DNA from: an uncultured Bacteroidales bacterium | GTDB lineage: Bacteria > Bacteroidota > Bacteroidia > Bacteroidales > UBA4417 | Length of the DNA: 40,891 bases | Direction: 5' to 3' | NCBI GenBank assembly: GCA_903946925.1 | Contig: CAJAXK010000035.1 | Location: 1-40,891, forward strand | In this document: piece after piece, positions 17,026-24,671 of the stretch | Layout of the letters: every line of letters begins with the position of its first letter | Numbering within the stretch: the first letter of the stretch is position 1 | The notes under the pieces: generated by a model | The model's database searches: none | What the model was told of the DNA's origin: nothing | Seen by the model: the letters and a program-made list of their open reading frames with translations, nothing else | Translations under genes and position numbers: made by a program

Positions 17026-18105
17026 ATGGAAACTCCTTACAACAACCTTCTGATAATCTATTATTCAGGAACCGGAAACTCGAAAAGGGTTTCGGAATGG
17101 ATTGCTGATGAAGCGGATAAACAAGGATTAAAAACCTATATTTCATCCTATCACCAATTCGACCCTTTATCGGTTGCGGAATTTAGCGGCAAAACCTTGA
17201 TTGGCTTTTTTTCGGCAACACATGGGTTTAATATGCCCCATTCCATGCTTAAATTCCTTTTCAGGTTTGAGATTTTGAAAAATTCGGATGTGTTTATAGG
17301 CAATACCAGGGCCGGTATGAAATTATGGAAGTTGTTTATGCCTGGTTTGAGTGGGATTGCGATGTATTTCCCAGCTTTGATAATGTTTTTTAAAGGCTAC
17401 AAAATACGTGCAATGTATCCTGTTGATTTGCCTTCGAACTGGATTTCGCTTCATCCTGGCGTACAAAAAAAAATTGCGGTTTCTATGGTCGGGCATTGTG
17501 AAAAGCTGACACGGAATTTTGCGATTAAGGTGTTGTCAGGCAAACGCGTGTTTTTAAGATCATTTGTTTTGCTTCCTCTGGATATTTTGGTTGCTCCCAT
17601 TGCTTTTGGCTATTATTTCGTTGGCCGCTACATACTTGCGAAAACTTTTGTTGCCAACTACAACTGCAACAACTGCGGGTTATGCATAGAGCAATGCCCT
17701 ACAAAATCTATCATACTTTCACATAACAGGCCTTACTGGAAATTTTCTTGCGAGAGTTGCATGAAATGCATGAATTACTGCCCCGAACGTGCCATTGAAA
17801 CCGCACACTCCATGGTGTTCCTGCTTCTTTTCGTTTTAACGGTGGTAATAAACCCGTATTTGTCAACTAAAGTTACTGATTTTGTTGCTGTTGCATTTCG
17901 TGGATCACGCATAGCTTTCGAATCGTTTTATTTTATGGTTCAATGGTCGGTGGCTTTATTGCTTTTTTACCTTGGATATAAATTACTGCACTTGCTGATG
18001 CGTTTCCCGTTGATAAACAGACTTATAACATATACTTCATTAACTACCTGGAAGTTCTGGCGGCGCTATAAAATCCCAAGAAAGGCTTCGGTTTCGGATA
18101 AATAG
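17026..18105 (+). CDS. EFR1-like protein: flavodoxin domain plus 2x[4Fe-4S] ferredoxin and membrane helices
   Basis: An electron-transfer protein of 359 residues. Residues 1-160 are flavodoxin-like, with the FMN phosphate loop SGTGNS (14-19) and FFSATHGFNMPHS. Two complete [4Fe-4S] motifs follow: C214-C217-C220-C224 (CNNCGLCIEQCP) and C242-C245-C248-C252 (CESCMKCMNYCP). Hydrophobic stretches at about 181-200, 263-280 and 305-330 suggest membrane anchoring. The composition matches the EFR1 ferrodoxin family, whose electron donor and acceptor are not established. The next gene, 62 nt downstream, is a radical SAM enzyme, so this protein may supply its reducing electrons. Confidence 0.87.
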   Translation: METPYNNLLIIYYSGTGNSKRVSEWIADEADKQGLKTYISSYHQFDPLSVAEFSGKTLIGFFSATHGFNMPHSMLKFLFRFEILKNSDVFIGNTRAGMKLWKLFMPGLSGIAMYFPALIMFFKGYKIRAMYPVDLPSNWISLHPGVQKKIAVSMVGHCEKLTRNFAIKVLSGKRVFLRSFVLLPLDILVAPIAFGYYFVGRYILAKTFVANYNCNNCGLCIEQCPTKSIILSHNRPYWKFSCESCMKCMNYCPERAIETAHSMVFLLLFVLTVVINPYLSTKVTDFVAVAFRGSRIAFESFYFMVQWSVALLLFYLGYKLLHLLMRFPLINRLITYTSLTTWKFWRRYKIPRKASVSDK

Positions 18106-18167
18106 AATTTTAATTTTTCAGAAGAGTATGCGCCTAATTTTTACCTTGCGGTTTTATCAATTACACT

Positions 18168-19562
18168 ATGAATATTGGATTGATTTTTCCTAATAAGGAC
18201 CGTAAAGATAAAACCGTTCACCTCGGGCTTGGTTATTTGGCTTCGTATGCCAGAAGCATACACAGTGACTTGAAGTTTATTATTTTAGACACACGTGTTG
18301 CCACAAAGAATGAAATAAAACAATTCTATAACACATCATTCGATTTGGTTGGGATAACGGTTTTATCTCCTGTTTATCACGAAGTTATTCAGGTATTTGA
18401 ACAGCTCAGAAATGATTGTAACGCAAAAAAAATAGTTCTTGGCGGACCCTACGTTACAACCTTGATGGAGGAAATATTTTTAGAAACCCCGGCCGATTTT
18501 GCTGTATATGGCGAAGGTGAACTGACTTTTTCGGAATTGATATTCCACATGAAAAAGCAAAGATCCATTTCATCAATAAATGGCCTGATGTACAAATCGG
18601 AAACGGGCGCAGTAATGACAAATCCACCCCGTGAGCATATTAAAAACCTTGATATCCTGCCATTTCCAGCTTACGATTTGTTTCCAATGGATCGCTATCC
18701 GCTCCATCGCATAGTTACAAGTCGCGGGTGCCCTTATAGTTGCTCTTTCTGTAATTCCACTTCCATTTGGCAAAATACATGGAGAGCCAGGAAAGCAGAA
18801 AATGTTGTCGAAGAAATAAGTTTCCTGCTAAAAAACTATAAAAACAAGACATTTTGTTTCAGTGATAATAGTTTTAATATTGATTTGGCCCGGGTGAACT
18901 CATTCTGTGATATTATTAAGGGAAAAAGGCTCCGTTTTCTATGGTCAACTCCGGTTAGGGTCGAAAAAATCAATCAGGAACTGGCGTTTAAAATGCGAAA
19001 AGCGGGTTGCTTCAATGTTGGTATCGGGATTGAATCTGCGAACAACAGGATACTGGAAAATATTTGTAAACATCTTACTGTTGAAGAAGTTACTGCCGGG
19101 ATTAAAACCTTTAAAGACGCCGGGATTGAAGTGCTTGGGCAATTTGTGATCGGAAGTCCGGGCGATACACTTCAAACGGTAAAAGAATCAATTGACTTTG
19201 CTAAGAAATTCGGATTGGATTTCGTAATGTTTTATTCCATACTGCCATTTAAAGGTACGCCGCAATGGGATTATGTAAAAGCAAACGGTACGTTTCTGAA
19301 TGATACAATTCACGAGTATCACACAGTTAAACCACGTATAGTTTTCGAAACGCCGGATTTCACATACGCGCAAAGGCTGGAAGCGATTAAATTGGCATCT
19401 AAAGAAGGATTCTATTGCGATTCGAATGATAAAAATCCAATCTATGATTTTGGAAGGTCAATTGTAAAAACGATACAAAATTATTTGCCCGCCTCAATCG
19501 GTAACCGAATGTATTTAGTAATCAAGAATTTATACAGGAAAAAATTATGGCGTGGCAATTAG
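18168..19562 (+). CDS. B12-binding-domain-type radical SAM protein
   Basis: A 464-residue radical SAM enzyme. The N-terminal part (1-150) has the Rossmann-like fold of cobalamin-binding radical SAM proteins (NIGLIFPNK, LGLGYLASYARS, DLVGITVLSPVYHEV, KIVLGGPYVTTL, YGEGELTF). The DxHxxG cobalamin-ligand motif is not seen, so B12 may be bound base-off without His ligation or not at all. The SAM cluster cysteines are C188, C192 and C195 (RGCPYSCSFCNS). GIGIESANNRILENI and GQFVIGSPGDT are further class-typical strands. It follows the flavodoxin/ferredoxin gene after 62 nt and is probably co-transcribed. The substrate cannot be named; lipid, cofactor or methyl-transfer chemistry are all known in the class. 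Confidence 0.88.
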   Translation: MNIGLIFPNKDRKDKTVHLGLGYLASYARSIHSDLKFIILDTRVATKNEIKQFYNTSFDLVGITVLSPVYHEVIQVFEQLRNDCNAKKIVLGGPYVTTLMEEIFLETPADFAVYGEGELTFSELIFHMKKQRSISSINGLMYKSETGAVMTNPPREHIKNLDILPFPAYDLFPMDRYPLHRIVTSRGCPYSCSFCNSTSIWQNTWRARKAENVVEEISFLLKNYKNKTFCFSDNSFNIDLARVNSFCDIIKGKRLRFLWSTPVRVEKINQELAFKMRKAGCFNVGIGIESANNRILENICKHLTVEEVTAGIKTFKDAGIEVLGQFVIGSPGDTLQTVKESIDFAKKFGLDFVMFYSILPFKGTPQWDYVKANGTFLNDTIHEYHTVKPRIVFETPDFTYAQRLEAIKLASKEGFYCDSNDKNPIYDFGRSIVKTIQNYLPASIGNRMYLVIKNLYRKKLWRGN

Positions 19563-19625
19563 ATTACTTGAAATTTGTTTTTGTTAACGTATTGGGAATT
19601 TTCTTTAGCAACCAAACCTCAGAAA

Positions 19626-20321
19626 TTATAGGAATAAAATTGTCCCCACATCAACCGGTTGTCCATCGAATAATTCAACAATTCTAATATTCGCTTTTGC
19701 TATGAAATTCCTGATGATTTCTTCTTCCTTAAAATACGAAAGGCTTCCGTTTATAAACAAAACCATGTTGTTTAAGCCACAAATGCCACCGAAAAAACCA
19801 TGTTCAAAACCCGGTAGTTTCACGCAAGTAGGATTGACATACAGTACTTCAAAATTATTCTGTTTCAGTGTTTTTTCTATCCCTTTGTCCGACGTGATAA
19901 AAGAATTGTTTGGTAATGCAAGCAGGTTGCAGCGGACATAGCCTTGCTTTACTTTGATGGCATGTTGGGTTTCAGCTAATTTTTGAATAGTTGCATCGCT
20001 GATTATCGGATTATGGATAAATAAATTATTGGTAACCAACGAATTATATAGCGCAGAATCGGGATAAATTTTACCTACAGGATTTTTTCCGAGGGTAAAA
20101 CTTATTGAGAATTTAAGTAGAAAATCGAAATATTTTTTGGGCAAATTAGGAGCAACAACCAACCCGTTTGGAGTTGGGCAGAAAAAAATATCGGGATGCC
20201 CCGAAATGGCTTCGTAAGTAATTCCTTCTGTCGCAAATTCAATCATTTCGCCAAATTGCCGTAATTTTTCCTTTGCTGCAAGGGGCATCCTGCCGTCAAT
20301 CAGTATGGGCATGGTATTCAA
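19626..20321 (-). CDS. DUF6873-like protein with guanidino-group-modifying enzyme (GME) fold
   Basis: A 231-residue protein resembling the DUF6873 family, which is placed in the GME (amidinotransferase-like) fold. Supporting segments are GYVRCNLLALPNNSFITSDKG (about 127-147), where VRCN and SDKG recur in the family, and LPGFEHGFFGGICGLNN (169-185). H174 and C181 are candidate catalytic His and Cys of the GME fold. The C-terminal LFINGSLSYF strand is also typical. No enzyme activity is established. Its start overlaps the end of the upstream radical SAM gene by 26 nt (an alternative start is M4 at 20312), so the two are co-translated and likely act together. No signal peptide. Confidence 0.7.
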   Translation of the reverse strand: MNTMPILIDGRMPLAAKEKLRQFGEMIEFATEGITYEAISGHPDIFFCPTPNGLVVAPNLPKKYFDFLLKFSISFTLGKNPVGKIYPDSALYNSLVTNNLFIHNPIISDATIQKLAETQHAIKVKQGYVRCNLLALPNNSFITSDKGIEKTLKQNNFEVLYVNPTCVKLPGFEHGFFGGICGLNNMVLFINGSLSYFKEEEIIRNFIAKANIRIVELFDGQPVDVGTILFL

Positions 20322-21306
20322 ATCCTTTCAAATCCGTATTTTCGGTATAAACCACTTTCCTGAAAACTTGTAAAAGCTTGGTTTTATTTTTCCCTTTGTG
20401 CCCTATGGCAGCATTACTCATTCCCACTGCTACCGTGAGGGTAAGTGCATTTCTTTTTTTGTTTGGGTACACCAAATTGTCCAAAATCCGGTTCCATATT
20501 TCAGTTGAAACCATCTCGCCAAAAGCAACATGGAATGGCCCGGCCACCAAGCTTGTTTTGTCTAAAAGTCCCTCTGATGGGTGCAATCCGATCCGTAGGA
20601 TTTTTACATCAGCAAGCGTAAAAAGCGGCACTATATCAGCAACCCTGTCAACCGCTTCATCCAATGAAAGTGGAGTGTATTCCCCGGCAAGAAAATGTTG
20701 TTCCAACTCTGTATTTTTTATTACTAAAGTTGGATAAATCCTTGTACAATTGGCTCCCAACCTTATAATTTCCCTGGCAGTGGAAATTGATTTTTCGGCT
20801 GTGTCACCAGGCAATCCAATCATCATTTGCAGTCCTAATTGAAATCCGTTTTCCTTTATTAATTCTGAGGCTTTAACTACTTCCGCTACATTATGCCCAC
20901 GGCCTGAAAGTTTTAGGACTTCATCATCCAATGACTGTGCGCCAAGCTCGATGGTACTTACATGAAATTGTTTGAGTATTTCTAAAACTTCAGGATTAAT
21001 GTAATCCGGACGTGTCGAAATCCGGATTCCTGCAACTTGTCCTGATTTTACAAAAGGCTGAACACAAGCCAGGTAAGCCTTCTGCCCTTCAATTGGGATT
21101 CCTGTAAAATTACCTCCAAAAAAACCAATCTCCACCTCGCTGTTTGCAGGGAAAGTTTGCAGGTGTTGCTCTGTTTTCGCTACAACTTCATCAATGGTAG
21201 GGGCGCAAACAGCACCGGCAATCCTGTGCTGGTTACAAAAAACACAGCGGTTGGGGCAGGCTTCTTCCGGGATAAAAATGGGGATGGTGAAATGGCGTAA
21301 CTTCAT
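20296..21306 (-). CDS. Radical SAM protein (Elp3/HemN-like superfamily member)
   Basis: A 336-residue radical SAM enzyme of unassigned substrate. The cluster motif EEACPNRCVFCNQ (C17, C21, C24) is close to the N-terminus. GFFGGNFTGIP, RISTRPDYI, IELGAQSLDDEVLKLSGRGH and GLQMMIGLPGDT follow the order seen in Elp3- and YhcC-like proteins. The C-terminal part has LVAGPFHVAFGEMVSTEIWN, a segment of a family common in Firmicutes that lacks an Elp3 acetyltransferase domain. The start at 21306 is chosen because a TACCTTTG promoter box lies only 6 nt upstream; the longer frame from 21351 would begin before it. It overlaps the DUF6873-like gene. Confidence 0.85.
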   Translation of the reverse strand: MKLRHFTIPIFIPEEACPNRCVFCNQHRIAGAVCAPTIDEVVAKTEQHLQTFPANSEVEIGFFGGNFTGIPIEGQKAYLACVQPFVKSGQVAGIRISTRPDYINPEVLEILKQFHVSTIELGAQSLDDEVLKLSGRGHNVAEVVKASELIKENGFQLGLQMMIGLPGDTAEKSISTAREIIRLGANCTRIYPTLVIKNTELEQHFLAGEYTPLSLDEAVDRVADIVPLFTLADVKILRIGLHPSEGLLDKTSLVAGPFHVAFGEMVSTEIWNRILDNLVYPNKKRNALTLTVAVGMSNAAIGHKGKNKTKLLQVFRKVVYTENTDLKGFEYHAHTD

Positions 21307-21312
21307 GTAAGG

Positions 21313-21320
21313 CAAAGGTA
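21313..21320 (-). promoter_or_regulatory. -7 box (TACCTTTG) giving a leaderless or nearly leaderless mRNA
   Basis: TACCTTTG on the minus strand ends 6 nt before the ATG at 21306. With the usual start point a few nucleotides after the -7 box, transcription would begin at or just before the start codon. No good -33 TTG was found. Confidence 0.5.
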
Positions 21321-21351
21321 TGGATAAATTTGAATAGCGAAATCCCTGCAT

Positions 21352-21379
21352 AAAAAAACCGGGGAGAGGTTAGCCCCGG
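21352..21379 (-). terminator. Rho-independent terminator of the lysine-rich protein gene
   Basis: On the minus strand CCGGGG (21379-21374) pairs with CCCCGG (21364-21359) around a 9-nt loop, followed by seven T residues (21358-21352). It lies between the small gene and the radical SAM gene and separates their transcripts. Confidence 0.88.
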
Positions 21380-21417
21380 GGTGCAAGTAGTAATGAAGGT
21401 TTAACAATATAGGAGAA

Positions 21418-21525
21418 TCAGGATTTACCAGCCTTTTTCTCTTTTTTTTCAGCACGCTTTTCTTTTAACGACTTGACAGCAGGTTTTTTAACCTCTTTCT
21501 TTTCTTTGTCCTGTGACTTTGCCAT
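21418..21525 (-). CDS. Small lysine-rich basic protein (35 residues)
   Basis: An ORF of 36 codons reads MAKSQDKEKKEVKKP...KSLKEKRAEKKEKKAGKS. About 40 percent of residues are lysine, with Glu and Ala, and no hydrophobic core, so it is probably disordered and may bind nucleic acid or ribosomes. Similar MAKS...KKE...KSLKEKRAxKKxKK proteins are familiar in Bacteroidota genomes, but their function is unknown. It is supported as a gene by its own strong promoter (21558-21588) and a clean terminator (21352-21379) at proper distances. Confidence 0.8.
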   Translation of the reverse strand: MAKSQDKEKKEVKKPAVKSLKEKRAEKKEKKAGKS

Positions 21526-21557
21526 AGCTGTATGTTTTTAAAGGGTTTAAGAGATAA

Positions 21558-21588
21558 CAAATGTAAAGCAATTATTATTATAAAACAA
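21558..21588 (-). promoter_or_regulatory. Promoter of the small lysine-rich protein
   Basis: On the minus strand TTG (21588-21586), a 20-nt spacer and TACATTTG (21565-21558) match the consensus. The leader to the ATG at 21525 is about 32 nt after the -7 box. Confidence 0.75.
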
Positions 21589-21657
21589 GTAAATTCTTTT
21601 GGGAAAAGTTTTGATAAAGTGCTTCCATTATTGAAGCGGGAATAAAACAATTGTGTT

Positions 21658-21665
21658 TAACTTTG
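21658..21665 (+). promoter_or_regulatory. -7 box (TAACTTTG) of the T9SS cargo gene
   Basis: TAACTTTG matches TAnnTTTG and lies 17 nt upstream of the ATG at 21683. It argues against the in-frame GTG at 21653, which would precede transcription start. Confidence 0.55.
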
Positions 21666-21682
21666 AAACCAAAAATTTTACC

Positions 21683-24415
21683 ATGAAGCACTGCCTTGAT
21701 TTTTTAAAGAACAATTCAACAATTGTTATTTTTGTTTTGATAGCCGCACTGGCTTTGGGTTTTCGAAACCTTGATTCAAAGCGGATTAGAGATAAACGCT
21801 CTTCTTATGCAGATTTTTTAAAAGAAACTGCCAGACCTTTCAAGGTTCTAAAATCAGCCAAAGATGGCAGTCAGGAAAAAGCCGATTCGCCTGATTTAGC
21901 TGCATTGCAGGAATATTTTGCAACCATGGATCCCGTCGATAAAAGGGTAACTGCCGAAAGGCTTCCTTTTGCTTATAAAACAATGGAAAAATGGCAATCC
22001 AACAACCTGAAAACTGGCGGTTATCAGTTAAACTGGACCGGTACTGATGCCGAAATGGGTGGCCGTACACGTGCAATTATGTGGGATCCCAATGTAAATA
22101 ATAAAGTTTGGGCCGGTGGCGTAACAGGTGGTTTATGGTTCAATAACGATATTACGTCAGCAAATAGTAACTGGCAGGCTGTAAACGATTTGTGGGACAA
22201 CCTTGCAATTAGTTGCATAACCTACGACCCCAACAATCCGCTTATTATGTATGTTGGAACCGGTGAAGCCCAAACAGCATTGATAACTTACCGCGAATCG
22301 AGTGGTAGGGGAGTGGGTATTTGGAAATCTACAGATGGTGGCCAAAGTTGGGAATTGCTTCCTTCAACTTCGGCTTTTGCTTACGTAACAAAAATGGTTG
22401 TCCGTAACGAAAATGGCAACAGTGTGGCTTATGCGGGTGTTGTTTCTGGTTATTACTACGGAAGCCAACAAAGCCAGCCTTCGGATGGGCTTTTCCGATC
22501 TGCGGATGGTGGCGACACATGGCAACAGGTACTGCCTAACATAGTTGGCAGCAATGTGCCTTATGGTGTTAGCGATGTTGCATTGGGTGCCGATGGCCGC
22601 ATTTATGTTGGAACCATGCCCAATCTCGATGGCAATGGGGGTGCGGTGGTTTTACATTCGGATATTGGCACACTGGGTTCGTGGACTGTTTATGACGAAA
22701 TAGCCTCAATTATCCCTCAAATGCTCGAACTTACCTTGCCGGGAAGGGTAGTGCTTACCACTTCGGCTTCGGATGCCAATGTGCTTTATGCTGCAATTTC
22801 GGCTGGGATTCACACACCGGGAACCCAACCTGTTTACAGGGGCGAATTTATTATACGTTCAAACGACAAAGGGGCTACCTGGGTTGATGTCCTCACCCCA
22901 AATGGTGAAGATACTTGGGCTAACCTCGCTTGGCACGCCATGACAATTGGTGTGGATCCTAACAACCCAAATGTTTTGTATGCCGGAGGCCTTGATGTGT
23001 GGCGTACTTCTAACAATGGCATTTCCTGGGAGCATCTTTCTGACTGGGCGCAAATGTATTATGGCGGTGGCGCAAATTATGTTCATGCCGACCAACATAC
23101 CATAGTGTATAAACCCGGTTCATCGGCAAAAATCCTTTTCGGCTGCGATGGCGGCGTGTTTTATACCCAAAATGGCAATGGCACCACACCTGTTTTTGAA
23201 GAAAAAAACAAACAATATAATACGCTTCAGTTCTATTCAGGCGCTATTCATCCAGGGGTAGGGCAGAATAAGTTTATCGGTGGGCTACAGGATAACGGCA
23301 GCCTGCTTTATGAGGGTTCGCCACTTACCATCAACAGTATGATTTCGGGTGGGGATGGCGCATACTGTTTTTGGGATAACGATAATCCTGATGTGTATTT
23401 CACCTCGGTGTATTACAACAGGTATTATTTGTTCAAAAATGGGATGCAGTTTAATTATATTGATGAACAAAGCGGTGTTTTTATCAATCCTGCCGATTAT
23501 AGCAGTGAGACAAATACCCTGTATGCCAATGCCGTGGATTTCTGGGGCGGTTTTTCTGATAAATTACTGCGTGTAATCAACATACCTGCAAATGGTTATG
23601 GCTACTTTTTGACATTAAATTCAGGGTGTAGCAGCTATTTTTCGCATATAAAAGCATCGCCTCATGCTTCAGGGATTTATACTACTGTTTTTGCAGGTTC
23701 GGCAACAGGGCAGCTTTATAAAATTGAAAGGGCAAACAGTGTTGGCGAAACTACCGAAATTGGCAGCCCTTTATTCCCGACAGCTAACATTTCGAGTATT
23801 GCTATTGGGGGTTCCAACGATACGCTTTTGGTTACTTTTAGCAATTATGGGGTTTCCTCCATCTGGCAAACATACAATGGCGGTGCAACCTGGAACGAAG
23901 TGGAAGGAAACTTGCCTGATATGCCTGTCCGCTGGGCCATTTATCATCCTCAAAACAGTAAACAGGCACTTGTTGCAACCGAGGTTGGTGTATGGTCCAC
24001 CAATAACCTTGGCGAGGGAAATGTGATATGGACTCCCCAAACAAGCGGTATGGCCAATGTGCGTGTTGACATGCTTACTTTACGTAAATCAGACAACACT
24101 GTGTTGGCGGCATCCCATGGTCGGGGATTGTTCACTTGCAAATTCGAACTGGATTTGAATACCTCAAGCCCGGAAATCACTGAAGCGGGTAGCCCAGCTT
24201 TTATATATGTTTCGCAAAATGGTATCGAAGTAAGTTCGCCAACCCGTAAGCTATCCGAATACAGCATTTATTCTTTGTCAGGAAACAAGGTAAAGGGTGG
24301 AAAATTTTCGGATAACACAAGCCAAACCATTGCAATTGATGGTATTGCCCATGGGTTATATATGGTTAAAGTGCTCGATGGAGATAAAACAATTGTGAAA
24401 AAACTGGTACTTTAA
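21683..24415 (+). CDS. T9SS-secreted protein with Asp-box (BNR/sortilin-like) beta-propeller
   Basis: A 910-residue exported protein. The N-terminus carries a hydrophobic signal (NNSTIVIFVLIAALALGF, residues 9-26). The central 700 residues contain repeated Asp-box turns: KSTDGGQSWELL, RSADGGDTWQQV, RSNDKGATWVDV, RTSNNGISWEHL and YNGGATWNEV, typical of BNR/VPS10 propellers found in sialidase-like and photosynthesis-assembly-like proteins. Such propellers bind or cleave glycans, but no catalytic set can be assigned. The last 75 residues (SEYSIYSLSGNKVKGGKF...GLYMVKVLDGDKTIVKKLVL) are a type A T9SS sorting domain, so the protein is moved across the outer membrane and attached or released. The promoter box supports the ATG at 21683. 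Confidence 0.9.
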   Translation: MKHCLDFLKNNSTIVIFVLIAALALGFRNLDSKRIRDKRSSYADFLKETARPFKVLKSAKDGSQEKADSPDLAALQEYFATMDPVDKRVTAERLPFAYKTMEKWQSNNLKTGGYQLNWTGTDAEMGGRTRAIMWDPNVNNKVWAGGVTGGLWFNNDITSANSNWQAVNDLWDNLAISCITYDPNNPLIMYVGTGEAQTALITYRESSGRGVGIWKSTDGGQSWELLPSTSAFAYVTKMVVRNENGNSVAYAGVVSGYYYGSQQSQPSDGLFRSADGGDTWQQVLPNIVGSNVPYGVSDVALGADGRIYVGTMPNLDGNGGAVVLHSDIGTLGSWTVYDEIASIIPQMLELTLPGRVVLTTSASDANVLYAAISAGIHTPGTQPVYRGEFIIRSNDKGATWVDVLTPNGEDTWANLAWHAMTIGVDPNNPNVLYAGGLDVWRTSNNGISWEHLSDWAQMYYGGGANYVHADQHTIVYKPGSSAKILFGCDGGVFYTQNGNGTTPVFEEKNKQYNTLQFYSGAIHPGVGQNKFIGGLQDNGSLLYEGSPLTINSMISGGDGAYCFWDNDNPDVYFTSVYYNRYYLFKNGMQFNYIDEQSGVFINPADYSSETNTLYANAVDFWGGFSDKLLRVINIPANGYGYFLTLNSGCSSYFSHIKASPHASGIYTTVFAGSATGQLYKIERANSVGETTEIGSPLFPTANISSIAIGGSNDTLLVTFSNYGVSSIWQTYNGGATWNEVEGNLPDMPVRWAIYHPQNSKQALVATEVGVWSTNNLGEGNVIWTPQTSGMANVRVDMLTLRKSDNTVLAASHGRGLFTCKFELDLNTSSPEITEAGSPAFIYVSQNGIEVSSPTRKLSEYSIYSLSGNKVKGGKFSDNTSQTIAIDGIAHGLYMVKVLDGDKTIVKKLVL

Positions 24416-24671
24416 TCCGTGCCAGTTTCTGGTTGTTAAATCGGGGTTCTGGATAATTTGAGCCTGAGTTTAAACTTGGTTTAGTTTTAAAATGCCAATT
24501 TGCGACTTGCTCTTAGCAAGTTAAACTTGTCATGCGTCAATTGCATACCGTAAATATAAAGAAGGCTTTTCGGGCTGGGCTTAGTATCCAAACGAATAAT
24601 TTAACAGTTTCAGCCACTTCAAGTACTCAAGGCACTTTAGGCACTTCAAGTACTCAAGGCACTTTCCTCCA
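24416..24671. other. Gap between convergent genes with hairpin and 27-nt direct repeat
   Basis: A short hairpin ACTTGC-TCTTA-GCAAGT lies at 24505-24521. At 24615-24665 the 24-nt word beginning CACTTCAAGTACTCAAGG occurs twice with a 27-nt period. Similar words occur at 38053-38081. No gene is supported. Confidence 0.75.
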
